Source of the DNA: Maritimibacter sp.
Lineage (GTDB): Bacteria; Pseudomonadota; Alphaproteobacteria; Rhodobacterales; Rhodobacteraceae
Direction: 5' to 3'
Assembly: GCA_002695005.1 (NCBI GenBank)
Contig: NZNT01000029.1
Coordinates: forward strand, 124,001 to 188,000
DNA: 64,000 nucleotides
Shown piece by piece: positions 27,224 to 35,546 of this stretch. The notes under the pieces are model-generated. The model searched no databases, was not told where the DNA came from, and was given only the letters and a program-made list of their open reading frames with translations. The position numbers and the translations under genes were made by a program. The first letter of the stretch is position 1; the number at the start of each line of letters is the position of its first letter.

Positions 27224-27342
27224 GTGGCATGAAGGGCGGGGCCAGCCCGCCCTGTCAATCGCAAGCGGAGTGAATTCCGCGCCTTGCCTTGTCAAATGCG
27301 CCAAACATCGCGACGATTGGTGCCGCAAATCGGGGGAGGGAC

Positions 27343-28290
27343 ATGAACTCGATCGACCGGAAACTGGACGACGCCGCACGCGCGGCCTGGCTGTCGCATG
27401 TGGGCGGCAAGAAACAGGACGAGATCGCGCGGATCATGGGCATTTCCCGCCAATCCGCACAACGCCTCCTTTCGCAGGCTCATGCAGCGGGGCTGGTGAA
27501 GGTGCGCATCGACCACCCCATTGCGCGGTGCATGGGGATCGCAAGCCGCCTGCGCGAGGTCTATGGCCTCGACATCTGCGAGGTGGTTCCGTCTCTGGGT
27601 GGCGCGCGTGAAAGCGGCGCGGCCGTCGCGACGGCGACGGGTGACATGATTGAGCGTTGGTTGCTGTCGGTCGAACCCGTCGTCATCGGGCTTGGCACCG
27701 GGCGGACGCTGAGAGCCGCCGTCGAGCACCTGCCGCACCTCGACTGTGCCCAGCACCGGATCGTGTCGCTGACCGGGAACATCGCGCCGGACGGGTCGAC
27801 CGCTCATTACAACGTGCTCTTCACCATCGCGGACAAGGTTACCGCCACGACCTATCCGATGACCATGCCGGTGATCTCGGCCACGGCGGAAGAACGGGCC
27901 GCGCTGATCGGGCAGAAGACGCTGGAAACCGCGCGGGAGCTGACACAAAGGACCGATGTGCGTTTCATCGGGGTCGGGACCATCGCCGATCCCGCGCCGC
28001 TTGCACTCGACGGGTTCATCTCGGTCACCGATCAGGAACGGTTGATCGGGAAGGGCGCGGTGGGCGAAGTGATCGGCTGGGTGTTCGATGCGCACGGGCG
28101 ACTGATCGAGGACACGGTGAACGAGCGTGTAAGTTCCGCCCCGGTCCTGCCCGGCCCGACGGAGCCGACCATCGCCTGTGCCTATGGCCGCGACAAGATC
28201 CCAGCGATTCGGGCCGCCGTCGAAGGACGACTTGTGAATGGCCTGATCACGGACGAAGAAACCGCGATAGCGCTAACAGAATCTTCCTGA
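27343..28290 (+). CDS. smoC: SorC/DeoR-type sugar-binding transcriptional regulator of the polyol operon
   Basis: Regulator of 315 residues starting MNSIDRKLDDAARAAWLSHV after GGGGGAGGGAC. The N-terminal helix-turn-helix is KKQDEIARIMGISRQSAQRL. The C-terminal sugar-phosphate-binding domain (SorC family) includes GLGTGRTLRAAVEHLP, TGNIAPDGSTAHYNVLF, FIGVGTIADPAPLALDGFIS and GAVGEVIGWVFDAHG. It immediately precedes the polyol importer and enzymes in the same direction, like smoC of Rhodobacter sphaeroides, so it probably senses a polyol or its sugar product. A matching dyad lies upstream of smoE. Confidence 0.9.
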   Translation: MNSIDRKLDDAARAAWLSHVGGKKQDEIARIMGISRQSAQRLLSQAHAAGLVKVRIDHPIARCMGIASRLREVYGLDICEVVPSLGGARESGAAVATATGDMIERWLLSVEPVVIGLGTGRTLRAAVEHLPHLDCAQHRIVSLTGNIAPDGSTAHYNVLFTIADKVTATTYPMTMPVISATAEERAALIGQKTLETARELTQRTDVRFIGVGTIADPAPLALDGFISVTDQERLIGKGAVGEVIGWVFDAHGRLIEDTVNERVSSAPVLPGPTEPTIACAYGRDKIPAIRAAVEGRLVNGLITDEETAIALTESS

Positions 28291-28379
28291 CTCAATATAG
28301 CGAATGGAATCAACAGGCTGCCCGCGATTGCTGCGGTGCAGAGATGAATTGCGTTGACGTGAGTCAGGCGAAAATGAAT

Positions 28380-28404
28380 AATTGCCCTTGAGCTTGGCAA
28401 TTGC
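28380..28404. promoter_or_regulatory. Operator-like dyad upstream of smoE
   Basis: AATTGCC (28380-28386) and GGCAATT (28396-28402) form a perfect 7-bp inverted repeat with a 9-nt spacer. Its right arm overlaps a second palindrome, GCAATTGC (28397-28404). The position, 23 bp before the smoE start, suits a SorC-type repressor or activator site. Confidence 0.5.
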
Positions 28405-28426
28405 TCACCACTTTTGGGAGGACATA

Positions 28427-29749
28427 ATGAACACGACGATCCGCGCCCTTTTGGGTGCTACCGCACTTACGGCCACGGCGTTTGCCGCGACCGCTGCGAG
28501 CCACGAAAACACCACCCTGACCATCGCCACCGTGAACAATGGCGACATGATCCGGATGCAGGGCCTCGCCGACAACTTCACCGAGGAAACTGGCATAGAG
28601 CTGGAATGGGTCACGCTGGAAGAGAACGTGCTGCGTCAGCGTGTGACACAGGACATCGCCACCAATGGCGGCCAGTTCGACGTTATGACCATCGGCACCT
28701 ATGAAGTTCCGATCTGGGGCGCGCAGGACTGGCTCGTATCACTCAATGACCTGCCGGCCGAGTATGACGTGGACGACCTCCTCCCCGCCATCCGCGGCGG
28801 CCTGACCGTCGATGGCGAGCTCTACGCCGCGCCGTTCTACGGCGAAAGCTCGATGGTCATGTACCGCACCGACCTGATGGAAGCAGCCGGCATGGAAATG
28901 CCCGAAGCCCCGACCTGGGACTTCATCGCGGAAGCGGCAGCGGCAATGACCGACAAGAGCAACGAGGTTTACGGCATCTGCCTGCGCGGCAAGGCCGGCT
29001 GGGGCGAGAACATGGCGTTCTTGTCGGCCATGGGTAACTCGTTCGGCGCGCGCTGGTTCGACATGGACTGGAACCCGCAATTCGATACGCCGGAGTGGGA
29101 AGCGACACTGACCACCTATCTCGACCTGATGAACAACTACGGCCCGCCGGGCGCATCGTCGAACGGCTTTAACGAGAACCTCGCGCTGTTCCAGCAGGGC
29201 AAGTGCGGCATGTGGATCGACGCCACCGTCGCCGCGTCCTTTGTGACCAACCCCGAGGACTCGACTGTTGCGGACAAGGTGGGTTTCGCGCTCGCCCCCG
29301 ATAACGGTCTGGGCAAGCGCGGCAACTGGCTCTGGGCATGGTCGCTGGCCGTTCCCGCCGGATCTGACTCCCCTGATGCGGCCAAGGAATTCATCGCTTG
29401 GGCGACGTCCAAGGAATACACCGCGCTGGTGGCAGAAAACGAAGGCTGGGCCAATGTTCCGCCGGGCACCCGCACCTCGCTCTACGAAAACCCGGAGTAC
29501 CAGAAGGTGCCGTTCGCCGAGATGACGCTTCAGTCGATCAACGCGGCCGACCCGACGAACCCGACGGTCGACGAGGTTCCCTACACCGGCGTTCAGTTCG
29601 TCGCGATCCCCGAGTTCCAGTCCATCGGGACCGCTGTGGGTCAGACCTTCTCGTCTGCGCTCGCCGGCCAGACCTCGGCCGAAGACGCGCTCACACAAGC
29701 GCAGGCCCTCACCGAGCGTGAGATGAAGCGCGCGGGCTACATCGAGTAA
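28427..29749 (+). CDS. smoE: Polyol ABC transporter substrate-binding protein
   Basis: Periplasmic binding protein of 440 residues for sorbitol/mannitol-type polyols, family 1 of extracellular solute-binding proteins. The start follows GGGAGGACATA. A signal peptide ends in TAASHENTT. Conserved features include FTEETGIELEWVTLEENVLR, GQFDVMTIGTYEVPIWGAQ, YAAPFYGESSMVMYRTDLME and GLGKRGNWLWAWSLAVPAGS. It heads the importer genes smoF, smoG and smoK. A hairpin without a T-tract follows and may raise its expression over the permeases. Confidence 0.95.
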   Translation: MNTTIRALLGATALTATAFAATAASHENTTLTIATVNNGDMIRMQGLADNFTEETGIELEWVTLEENVLRQRVTQDIATNGGQFDVMTIGTYEVPIWGAQDWLVSLNDLPAEYDVDDLLPAIRGGLTVDGELYAAPFYGESSMVMYRTDLMEAAGMEMPEAPTWDFIAEAAAAMTDKSNEVYGICLRGKAGWGENMAFLSAMGNSFGARWFDMDWNPQFDTPEWEATLTTYLDLMNNYGPPGASSNGFNENLALFQQGKCGMWIDATVAASFVTNPEDSTVADKVGFALAPDNGLGKRGNWLWAWSLAVPAGSDSPDAAKEFIAWATSKEYTALVAENEGWANVPPGTRTSLYENPEYQKVPFAEMTLQSINAADPTNPTVDEVPYTGVQFVAIPEFQSIGTAVGQTFSSALAGQTSAEDALTQAQALTEREMKRAGYIE

Positions 29750-29760
29750 ACCCTCCTCCC

Positions 29761-29782
29761 GGGTCGGCCTTCGGGCCGGCCC
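29761..29782 (+). promoter_or_regulatory. Stem-loop between smoE and smoF
   Basis: GGGTCGGCC, a TTCG tetraloop and GGCCGGCCC form a 9-bp stem (one T-G wobble) directly after smoE without a T-tract. Such hairpins commonly protect binding-protein mRNA from 3' decay, giving more binding protein than permease. Confidence 0.55.
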
Positions 29783-29877
29783 ACACTCTCCAATCAGGTC
29801 TATAGCAATCACCCGGCCACGCGTTCCGGGTCATTCCTTCAACCCTGTCGGGACACACAGGATCGGGAACCAGCCAC

Positions 29878-30750
29878 ATGGCGACGAAAGCTTCACGCAC
29901 GGCCGCACGGGCCATGATCTCACCTTCGGTCATCCTGCTGCTTGGCTGGATGCTGATACCCTTAGGGCTGACGATCTACTTTTCGTTGCTGCGCTACAAT
30001 CTTCTGATGCCGGGGCCGACACCCTTTGTCGGATTCGAGAATTACGAGTTCTTCCTGACGAATCCCGCGTTTAAGACATCGCTCATCAACACGCTGCTGC
30101 TGGTCGGCGGCGTGCTGGTCATCACGGTCGTGGGCGGTGTCCTCCTCGCCCTGCTCCTGAACCTTGAAATGTGGGGACAGGGAATCGTGCGGGTCCTGGT
30201 TATCGCCCCGTTCTTCGTCATGCCGACCGTTTCGGCGCTTGTGTGGAAGAACATGTTCATGAACCCGGTCAACGGTCTGTTCGGTTACCTTTTCAAGAGC
30301 GTCGGTCTGGAACCTTTCGACTTCCTCAGTCAGGCCCCGCTTGCCTCGATCATCGGGATCGTGAGTTGGCAATGGCTCCCGTTCGCGACGCTTATCCTGC
30401 TCACGGCGATCCAGTCTCTCGACAGCGAGCAGCTCGAAGCGGCCGAGATGGACGGCGCGGGCGCTTTCAGCCGGTTCTTCTACATCACCCTGCCGCACCT
30501 CGCGCGCTCCATAACCGTCGTGATCCTGATTCAGACCATCTTCCTCCTGTCCGTCTTCGCGGAGATCTTCGTCACCACGAACGGCGGGCCGGGCAACGCA
30601 TCCACGAACCTGACCTTCCTGATCTACAAGGAAAGCCTGCTTAGTTTCGACGTGGGCGCGGGCTCCGCCGGTGGCGTCGTCGCCATCATCCTCGCCAATA
30701 TCGTTGCGATCTTCCTGATGCGGATGATCGGCAAGAACCTCGACGCCTGA
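29878..30750 (+). CDS. smoF: Polyol ABC transporter permease 1
   Basis: Inner-membrane permease of 290 residues with six predicted helices (MalF-like). The start is MATKASRTAARAMISPSVIL. The binding-protein-dependent transport EAA motif is visible at LEAAEMDGAGAFSRFFYITL (E-A-A with conserved G) toward the C-terminal half. The order smoE-F-G-K matches the characterised R. sphaeroides polyol operon. smoG follows after 12 bp. Confidence 0.94.
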   Translation: MATKASRTAARAMISPSVILLLGWMLIPLGLTIYFSLLRYNLLMPGPTPFVGFENYEFFLTNPAFKTSLINTLLLVGGVLVITVVGGVLLALLLNLEMWGQGIVRVLVIAPFFVMPTVSALVWKNMFMNPVNGLFGYLFKSVGLEPFDFLSQAPLASIIGIVSWQWLPFATLILLTAIQSLDSEQLEAAEMDGAGAFSRFFYITLPHLARSITVVILIQTIFLLSVFAEIFVTTNGGPGNASTNLTFLIYKESLLSFDVGAGSAGGVVAIILANIVAIFLMRMIGKNLDA

Positions 30751-30762
30751 GGAGGGGGACCC

Positions 30763-31593
30763 ATGGCACGCGCAGTCACCACGCAACGCAAGGCACTCAA
30801 CACGCTGATCGCCTGGATCATCGGGCTCCTGATCTTCTTCCCGATCCTCTGGATCGCGATCCTGAGCTTTCATTCGGAGGGCGACGCGATCAAGCGGCCG
30901 CTCGAAGTGCTCACGTCGCAATGGACGTTCGAGAGCTATGCAACGGTTCAGGAACGCTCCAACTACTTCCGCCATTTCTGGAATTCGGTCATCATTTCGG
31001 TGGGCTCCACGGTCCTCGGCCTCCTCATCGCCGTGCCCAGCGCCTGGGCAATGGCCTTTGTCCCCGGACGGCGGACCAAGGATGTGCTGATGTGGATGCT
31101 GTCGACCAAGATGCTTCCACCGGTCGGCGTTCTGCTCCCCATCTACCTGATCTGTCAGAAGCTCGGCGTTCTCGACACCCGCATCGCGCTGGTCTTCATC
31201 CTCATGATGATCAACCTGCCGATCATCATCTGGATGCTCTACACATACTTCCGCGAAATTCCGGGCGAAATCCTCGAAGCGGCGCGCATGGACGGGGCCT
31301 CGCTGCGCAACGAGGTGATCTATGTCCTCCTGCCCATGGCCGTGCCGGGCATCGCCTCTACCCTCCTTCTGAACATCATCCTCGCCTGGAACGAGGCTTT
31401 CTGGACGCTCACGCTGACTGCCGCCAAGGCCGCGCCGTTGACCGCGTTCATCGCCAGTTACTCGTCGCCCGAGGGCCTGTTCTACGCGAAACTTTCGGCG
31501 GCCTCGATCATGGCCATCGCGCCGATCCTCATCATGGGCTGGTTCAGCCAGAAACAACTCGTCCGGGGCCTGACCTTCGGCGCGGTGAAATAA
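30763..31593 (+). CDS. smoG: Polyol ABC transporter permease 2
   Basis: Second inner-membrane permease, MalG-like, 276 residues with six helices. The start follows GGAGGGGGACCC. The EAA loop is ILEAARMDGASLRNEVIYVL, which docks on SmoK. It ends FSQKQLVRGLTFGAVK, the MalG-type C-terminal tail. The gene lies 12 bp after smoF and 9 bp before smoK. Confidence 0.95.
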   Translation: MARAVTTQRKALNTLIAWIIGLLIFFPILWIAILSFHSEGDAIKRPLEVLTSQWTFESYATVQERSNYFRHFWNSVIISVGSTVLGLLIAVPSAWAMAFVPGRRTKDVLMWMLSTKMLPPVGVLLPIYLICQKLGVLDTRIALVFILMMINLPIIIWMLYTYFREIPGEILEAARMDGASLRNEVIYVLLPMAVPGIASTLLLNIILAWNEAFWTLTLTAAKAAPLTAFIASYSSPEGLFYAKLSAASIMAIAPILIMGWFSQKQLVRGLTFGAVK

Positions 31594-31602
31594 GGAAAGA
31601 CC

Positions 31603-32607
31603 ATGGGACGCATCACGCTGGATAAAGTGACCAAGGCGTTCGGCGACGTGGAGGTGATCCCGCCGCTGGACCTGACCATTGACGACGGTGAATTCGTCGT
31701 TTTCGTCGGGCCGTCTGGCTGCGGAAAATCGACCCTATTACGGCTGATTGCGGGCCTCGAAGATGTGACATCTGGCGAAATCCGCATCGACAAACAACCG
31801 GCGACGCACTTGCCCCCGGCCAAACGCGGCCTTGCGATGGTGTTCCAGTCCTACGCGCTGTATCCGCACATGTCCGTGCGCAAGAACATCGCCTTTCCGA
31901 TGAAGATGGCGGGCATCTCCGAAGCTGAACAGAAGCGCAAGATCGAGGATGCCGCGCGGGTGCTGAACCTGACCGACTACCTCGACCGGCGCCCCGGCCA
32001 GCTATCCGGTGGTCAGCGTCAACGGGTCGCCATCGGGCGGGCCATCGTCCGTGAACCGGCCGCGTTCCTGTTTGACGAGCCGCTCTCCAACCTCGACGCC
32101 GCTCTGCGCGTCGGGATGCGCCTGGAGATCTCCGAACTGCACGAGCGGCTCAAGACGACGATGATCTACGTCACGCACGATCAGGTCGAAGCCATGACGA
32201 TGGCCGACAAGATCGTCGTGCTCCGGAAAGGCGTGATCGAGCAGGTGGGTAGCCCGCTGGAGCTTTACACCGCCCCGCGCAACACCTTTGTCGCGAGCTT
32301 CATCGGCTCGCCCAAGATGAACCTGATCGAAGGGGCGGAAGCGGCCAAGCACGACGCCAAGACGATCGGCATTCGGCCCGAGCATCTGGCGGCGTCCTCC
32401 ACCGAAGGGGAATGGAAGGGAACCGTCATGGTGTCTGAACACCTCGGCTCCGACACGTTCCTGCACGTCACGGAGACCGGCCTTGCCGAGACGATGACGG
32501 TTCGCGTCGGCGGCGAGTTCAGCGTGCGGCACGGCGATACCGTTTTTCTCACCCCCGACATGACGAAGGTCCATAGGTTCGACGCGGCGGGTCTGCGCAT
32601 CGCATGA
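31603..32607 (+). CDS. smoK: Polyol ABC transporter ATP-binding protein (MalK type)
   Basis: ATPase of 334 residues energising polyol import. The Walker A motif is [11 protein letters not shown], the Q-loop [12 protein letters not shown], the ABC signature [16 protein letters not shown], Walker [13 protein letters not shown] and the switch histidine [12 protein letters not shown]. The C-terminal TOBE/regulatory part (residues 235-334) is of the MalK/UgpC type. The start at 31603 follows AAGGAAAGACC, and its stop overlaps the smoS start as ATGA. Confidence 0.97.
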   Translation: MGRITLDKVTKAFGDVEVIPPLDLTIDDGEFVVFVGPSGCGKSTLLRLIAGLEDVTSGEIRIDKQPATHLPPAKRGLAMVFQSYALYPHMSVRKNIAFPMKMAGISEAEQKRKIEDAARVLNLTDYLDRRPGQLSGGQRQRVAIGRAIVREPAAFLFDEPLSNLDAALRVGMRLEISELHERLKTTMIYVTHDQVEAMTMADKIVVLRKGVIEQVGSPLELYTAPRNTFVASFIGSPKMNLIEGAEAAKHDAKTIGIRPEHLAASSTEGEWKGTVMVSEHLGSDTFLHVTETGLAETMTVRVGGEFSVRHGDTVFLTPDMTKVHRFDAAGLRIA

Positions 32608-33377
32608 AACGGCTGGACGGAAAGACGGCATTGATCACCGGGTCGGCTCGCGGCATTGGGCTGGCGTTCGCCGGTGCTTACGTCCGTGAAGGTGCGCGCG
32701 TGGCGCTCGCGGACATCGACTTCGCTCGTGCGAAGGAGGCTGCCGGGGAAATTGGCGGCGCGGCATTTGCAGTCGAGATGGATGTTACGGACCAGGGGTC
32801 GATTGACGCTGCTGTCGCCGAAACAGTTTCTAACGCTGGTGACATTGACATTCTCATAAACAACGCTGCGGTCTTTTCCGCCGCTCCCATCGCCGAGATC
32901 GAGAGAGAAGATTTCGAGCGCGTCATGGCAATCAACGTGAGCGGCACACTGTTCACGATGCAGGCGGTCGCGAAGCACATGATCGAACGCGGCAAAGGCG
33001 GAAAGATCATCAACATGGCGTCGCAAGCGGGGCGCCGGGGTGAGGCGCTTGTCAGTGTCTATTGCGCGTCAAAAGCCGCTGTCATCTCGCTCACCCAATC
33101 TGCCGGACTGAACCTGATCGCGCATGGAATCAATGTGAACGCCATCGCTCCGGGTGTGGTGGAGGGAGAGCATTGGGACGGCGTGGATGCCTTCTTCGCG
33201 AAGTACGAAAACAAGCCGCGCGGCCAGAAAAGGCGCGAGGTCGGTGAGGCCGTACCTTTTGGTCGTATGGGCCAAGCCGAAGACCTGACCGGGATGGCGA
33301 TCTTCCTCGCCTCCGATGAGGCCGACTACATCGTCGCACAGACATACAATGTCGACGGCGGGAACTGGATGAGCTGA
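32604..33377 (+). CDS. smoS: Sorbitol (L-iditol) 2-dehydrogenase, SDR family
   Basis: NAD+-dependent short-chain dehydrogenase that oxidises D-sorbitol to D-fructose and, in the R. sphaeroides enzyme, also galactitol and L-iditol. The 257 residues carry TGSARGIG (cofactor), NNAAVFS, the catalytic triad region [12 protein letters not shown] with YCASK, and the C-terminus [14 protein letters not shown], which closely resembles R. sphaeroides SmoS as I remember it. The start overlaps smoK by 4 bp and the stop overlaps mtlK by 1 bp, so the operon is tightly coupled. Confidence 0.94.
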   Translation: MKRLDGKTALITGSARGIGLAFAGAYVREGARVALADIDFARAKEAAGEIGGAAFAVEMDVTDQGSIDAAVAETVSNAGDIDILINNAAVFSAAPIAEIEREDFERVMAINVSGTLFTMQAVAKHMIERGKGGKIINMASQAGRRGEALVSVYCASKAAVISLTQSAGLNLIAHGINVNAIAPGVVEGEHWDGVDAFFAKYENKPRGQKRREVGEAVPFGRMGQAEDLTGMAIFLASDEADYIVAQTYNVDGGNWMS

Positions 33378-34852
33378 TGGCGCCGATAAGACTATCCCTC
33401 GATACCCTCGAATCCCTGCCTGCCGCCGTCGCGCGCCCGGGCTATGAACGCTCCGACCTGTCAGCCGGGATCGTGCATTTCGGAGTCGGGAACTTCCACC
33501 GGGCGCACCAAGCAGAGTATCTGGACCGGCTCTTTTCATCCGGCGAGAGCCGGGACTGGGCGCTTATCGGCGCCGGCGTGTTCGAGGGCGAGCGCAAGGG
33601 GCGCGACGTTCTGGCCGAGCAGGATTGGTTGACCACGCTGGTCGAGCAGGAGGCCGACCGCAGCGAGGCGCGCGTTCTGGGCTCGATGATCGATTATGTG
33701 GAACCCGCGAATGCGGAGGCGATCATCGCCTGCCTCGCGTGCGCTGACATCCGGATTGTGTCGTTGACGATCACCGAGGGCGGTTATTTCCTCGACTCGC
33801 AGGATCGGTTTGATCCGGGCCATCCTGCGATCCTCGCCGACGCCGAAATGCCAGACGGCCCGAAGACGGTGTTCGGCATGATCCTTGCCGGTCTGCGTGC
33901 GCGACGTTCGGCGGGGCTGGACCCGTTCACAGTGATGTCCTGTGACAACATTCCCCATAACGGCGTCGTGACGCGTAACGCTCTCACCGGCCTTGCCGCG
34001 CTATCCGATCCCGGCTTCGCCGCTTGGATCGGGGAAAACGTGGCCTTCCCGAACGGGATGGTGGACCGCATTACGCCTGCCACCACCGACCGGGAACGTG
34101 AAATCCTGCGCAATGACTTTGGTGTCGAGGACAGCTGGCCGGTCTTCTGTGAGGGCTTCACCCAGTGGGTGTTGGAGGACAACTTTCCACTCGGACGCCC
34201 TGCGTTCGAGAAGGTGGGTGTGCAGTTCGTTGAAGATGTCTCGCCTTTCGAGCTGATGAAGCTGCGCGTCTTGAACGGCGGGCATGCGACGATCGCCTAT
34301 CCGGCGGGTCTTCTAGGCATCCACTATGTTCACGAAGCGATGGAGCATCCTGTGATCCGGGCTTTTCTGCGCAAGCTCACCGAGACCGAGGTCATCCCGA
34401 CCGTTCCCCCGGTGCCGGATACTGATGTCAGAGCCTATTTCGACTTGATCGAATCGCGGTTCTCGAACCCCAAGATCGGCGACACTGTACGCCGGCTATG
34501 CCTGGACGGATCGAACCGGCAGCCGAAATTCATCGTGCCGGTCCTTCGCGATGCCCTGGCCTCGGGCGGATCGGTCGAAGGGCTCGCGCTGGAAAGCGCG
34601 CTTTGGTGTCGCTACTGCGCAGGCGAGGATGAAGCGGGTGCGATCATCGCGCCAAACGACCCGAACTGGGACGCGCTGGTGCCTGTCGCGCGGGCTGCAC
34701 GGGAGTGTCCCGAGGTTTGGCTCACTCAGGAAAACATTTATGGCGCGGTTGGCCGCGATCCAACGTTCATCGCGGCCTTTGGTCGTTGGCTCGGCATGCT
34801 ATGGTCCGAGGGAACCGTCGCCACGCTCGAATCCTACCTTGCCGAAAGCTGA
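33377..34852 (+). CDS. mtlK: Mannitol 2-dehydrogenase (long-chain polyol dehydrogenase)
   Basis: Zinc-independent long-chain polyol dehydrogenase of 491 residues, oxidising D-mannitol to D-fructose (and often D-arabitol to D-xylulose). Family marks are the N-terminal nucleotide-binding GVGNFHRAHQAEYLDRL, VMSCDNIPHNG, and the catalytic lysine region KLRVLNGGH (K-x5-N-x2-H pattern in LPDH enzymes), plus DGSNRQPKF near the substrate site. The start is the ATG of a TGATG overlap with smoS; the HAD gene begins 3 bp after its stop. Confidence 0.95.
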   Translation: MAPIRLSLDTLESLPAAVARPGYERSDLSAGIVHFGVGNFHRAHQAEYLDRLFSSGESRDWALIGAGVFEGERKGRDVLAEQDWLTTLVEQEADRSEARVLGSMIDYVEPANAEAIIACLACADIRIVSLTITEGGYFLDSQDRFDPGHPAILADAEMPDGPKTVFGMILAGLRARRSAGLDPFTVMSCDNIPHNGVVTRNALTGLAALSDPGFAAWIGENVAFPNGMVDRITPATTDREREILRNDFGVEDSWPVFCEGFTQWVLEDNFPLGRPAFEKVGVQFVEDVSPFELMKLRVLNGGHATIAYPAGLLGIHYVHEAMEHPVIRAFLRKLTETEVIPTVPPVPDTDVRAYFDLIESRFSNPKIGDTVRRLCLDGSNRQPKFIVPVLRDALASGGSVEGLALESALWCRYCAGEDEAGAIIAPNDPNWDALVPVARAARECPEVWLTQENIYGAVGRDPTFIAAFGRWLGMLWSEGTVATLESYLAES

Positions 34853-34855
34853 TCC

Positions 34856-35533
34856 ATGACCCCGACCCTCGCCCCACGGCTCGTGATCTTCGATTGCGAC
34901 GGCGTGCTGGTGGACAGCGAGACGATTTCCCTGTCGGTCCTGTTGGACTATCTGGGCGCGGCAGGCGCAAGGATCAGCGAGGCGGAAGGCTATCGCCACC
35001 TGCTCGGTCGTTCGATCGCTTCCAATGCCGCTTGGCTCCGGGCGGAACATGGCGTGGACCTTGATGAGGCGGCACAATCAACACTGCGTCACACGCTGTT
35101 CGACCGGTTTCGGGCCGAATTAGAGCCTGTTTTAGGCGTTCAAGAGGTTCTTGATGCGCTCGACTGCCCTTATTGCGTCGCCTCGTCGAGCCAGCCCGAC
35201 CGTATTCGGTTTTCCTTGACCGTGACGGGACTCATCGACCGTTTCGAGCCGTTCATTTTTTCCGCTTCACAAGTTGCGAACGGCAAGCCTGCGCCCGATC
35301 TGTTCCTGCTGGCCGCGAGCGAGATGGGCGTGGAACCGCGCGATTGCCTCGTGGTCGAGGACAGCCCTGCGGGCGTCCACGCGGCGCGTGCTGCGGTGAT
35401 GCCTGTCGTGGGCTTCACGGGCGGGAGCCACGCAGGACCCGCGAACCTGAACGCGGTAGTTGCATCGGCAGGCCCGGATGCAATCATCGAAACCATGCAG
35501 GACCTGCGCGCCCTTCTGCGCGTTTCGGTCTGA
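34856..35533 (+). CDS. HAD-superfamily phosphatase/phosphoglucomutase-like protein of the polyol operon
   Basis: 225-residue HAD subfamily IA hydrolase. Motif I is IFDCDGVLVDSE (nucleophile and acid aspartates), motif II SSSQPDRIRF, and motif III/IV PAPDLFLLAASEMGVEPRDC then VVEDSPAGVHAARAA. The cap lies between motifs I and II. It may act on a sugar phosphate released during polyol breakdown (detoxification or repair) or be a beta-phosphoglucomutase relative. It is packed 3 bp after mtlK and 13 bp before the kinase. Confidence 0.88.
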   Translation: MTPTLAPRLVIFDCDGVLVDSETISLSVLLDYLGAAGARISEAEGYRHLLGRSIASNAAWLRAEHGVDLDEAAQSTLRHTLFDRFRAELEPVLGVQEVLDALDCPYCVASSSQPDRIRFSLTVTGLIDRFEPFIFSASQVANGKPAPDLFLLAASEMGVEPRDCLVVEDSPAGVHAARAAVMPVVGFTGGSHAGPANLNAVVASAGPDAIIETMQDLRALLRVSV

Positions 35534-35546
35534 ATTCGGAGCGTCC

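Noticed and set aside
29962-31557. 531-codon minus-strand open frame opposite smoF-smoG
   Set aside because: It is Asp/Glu/Arg/His-rich antisense of two membrane permeases, a typical GC-rich shadow.
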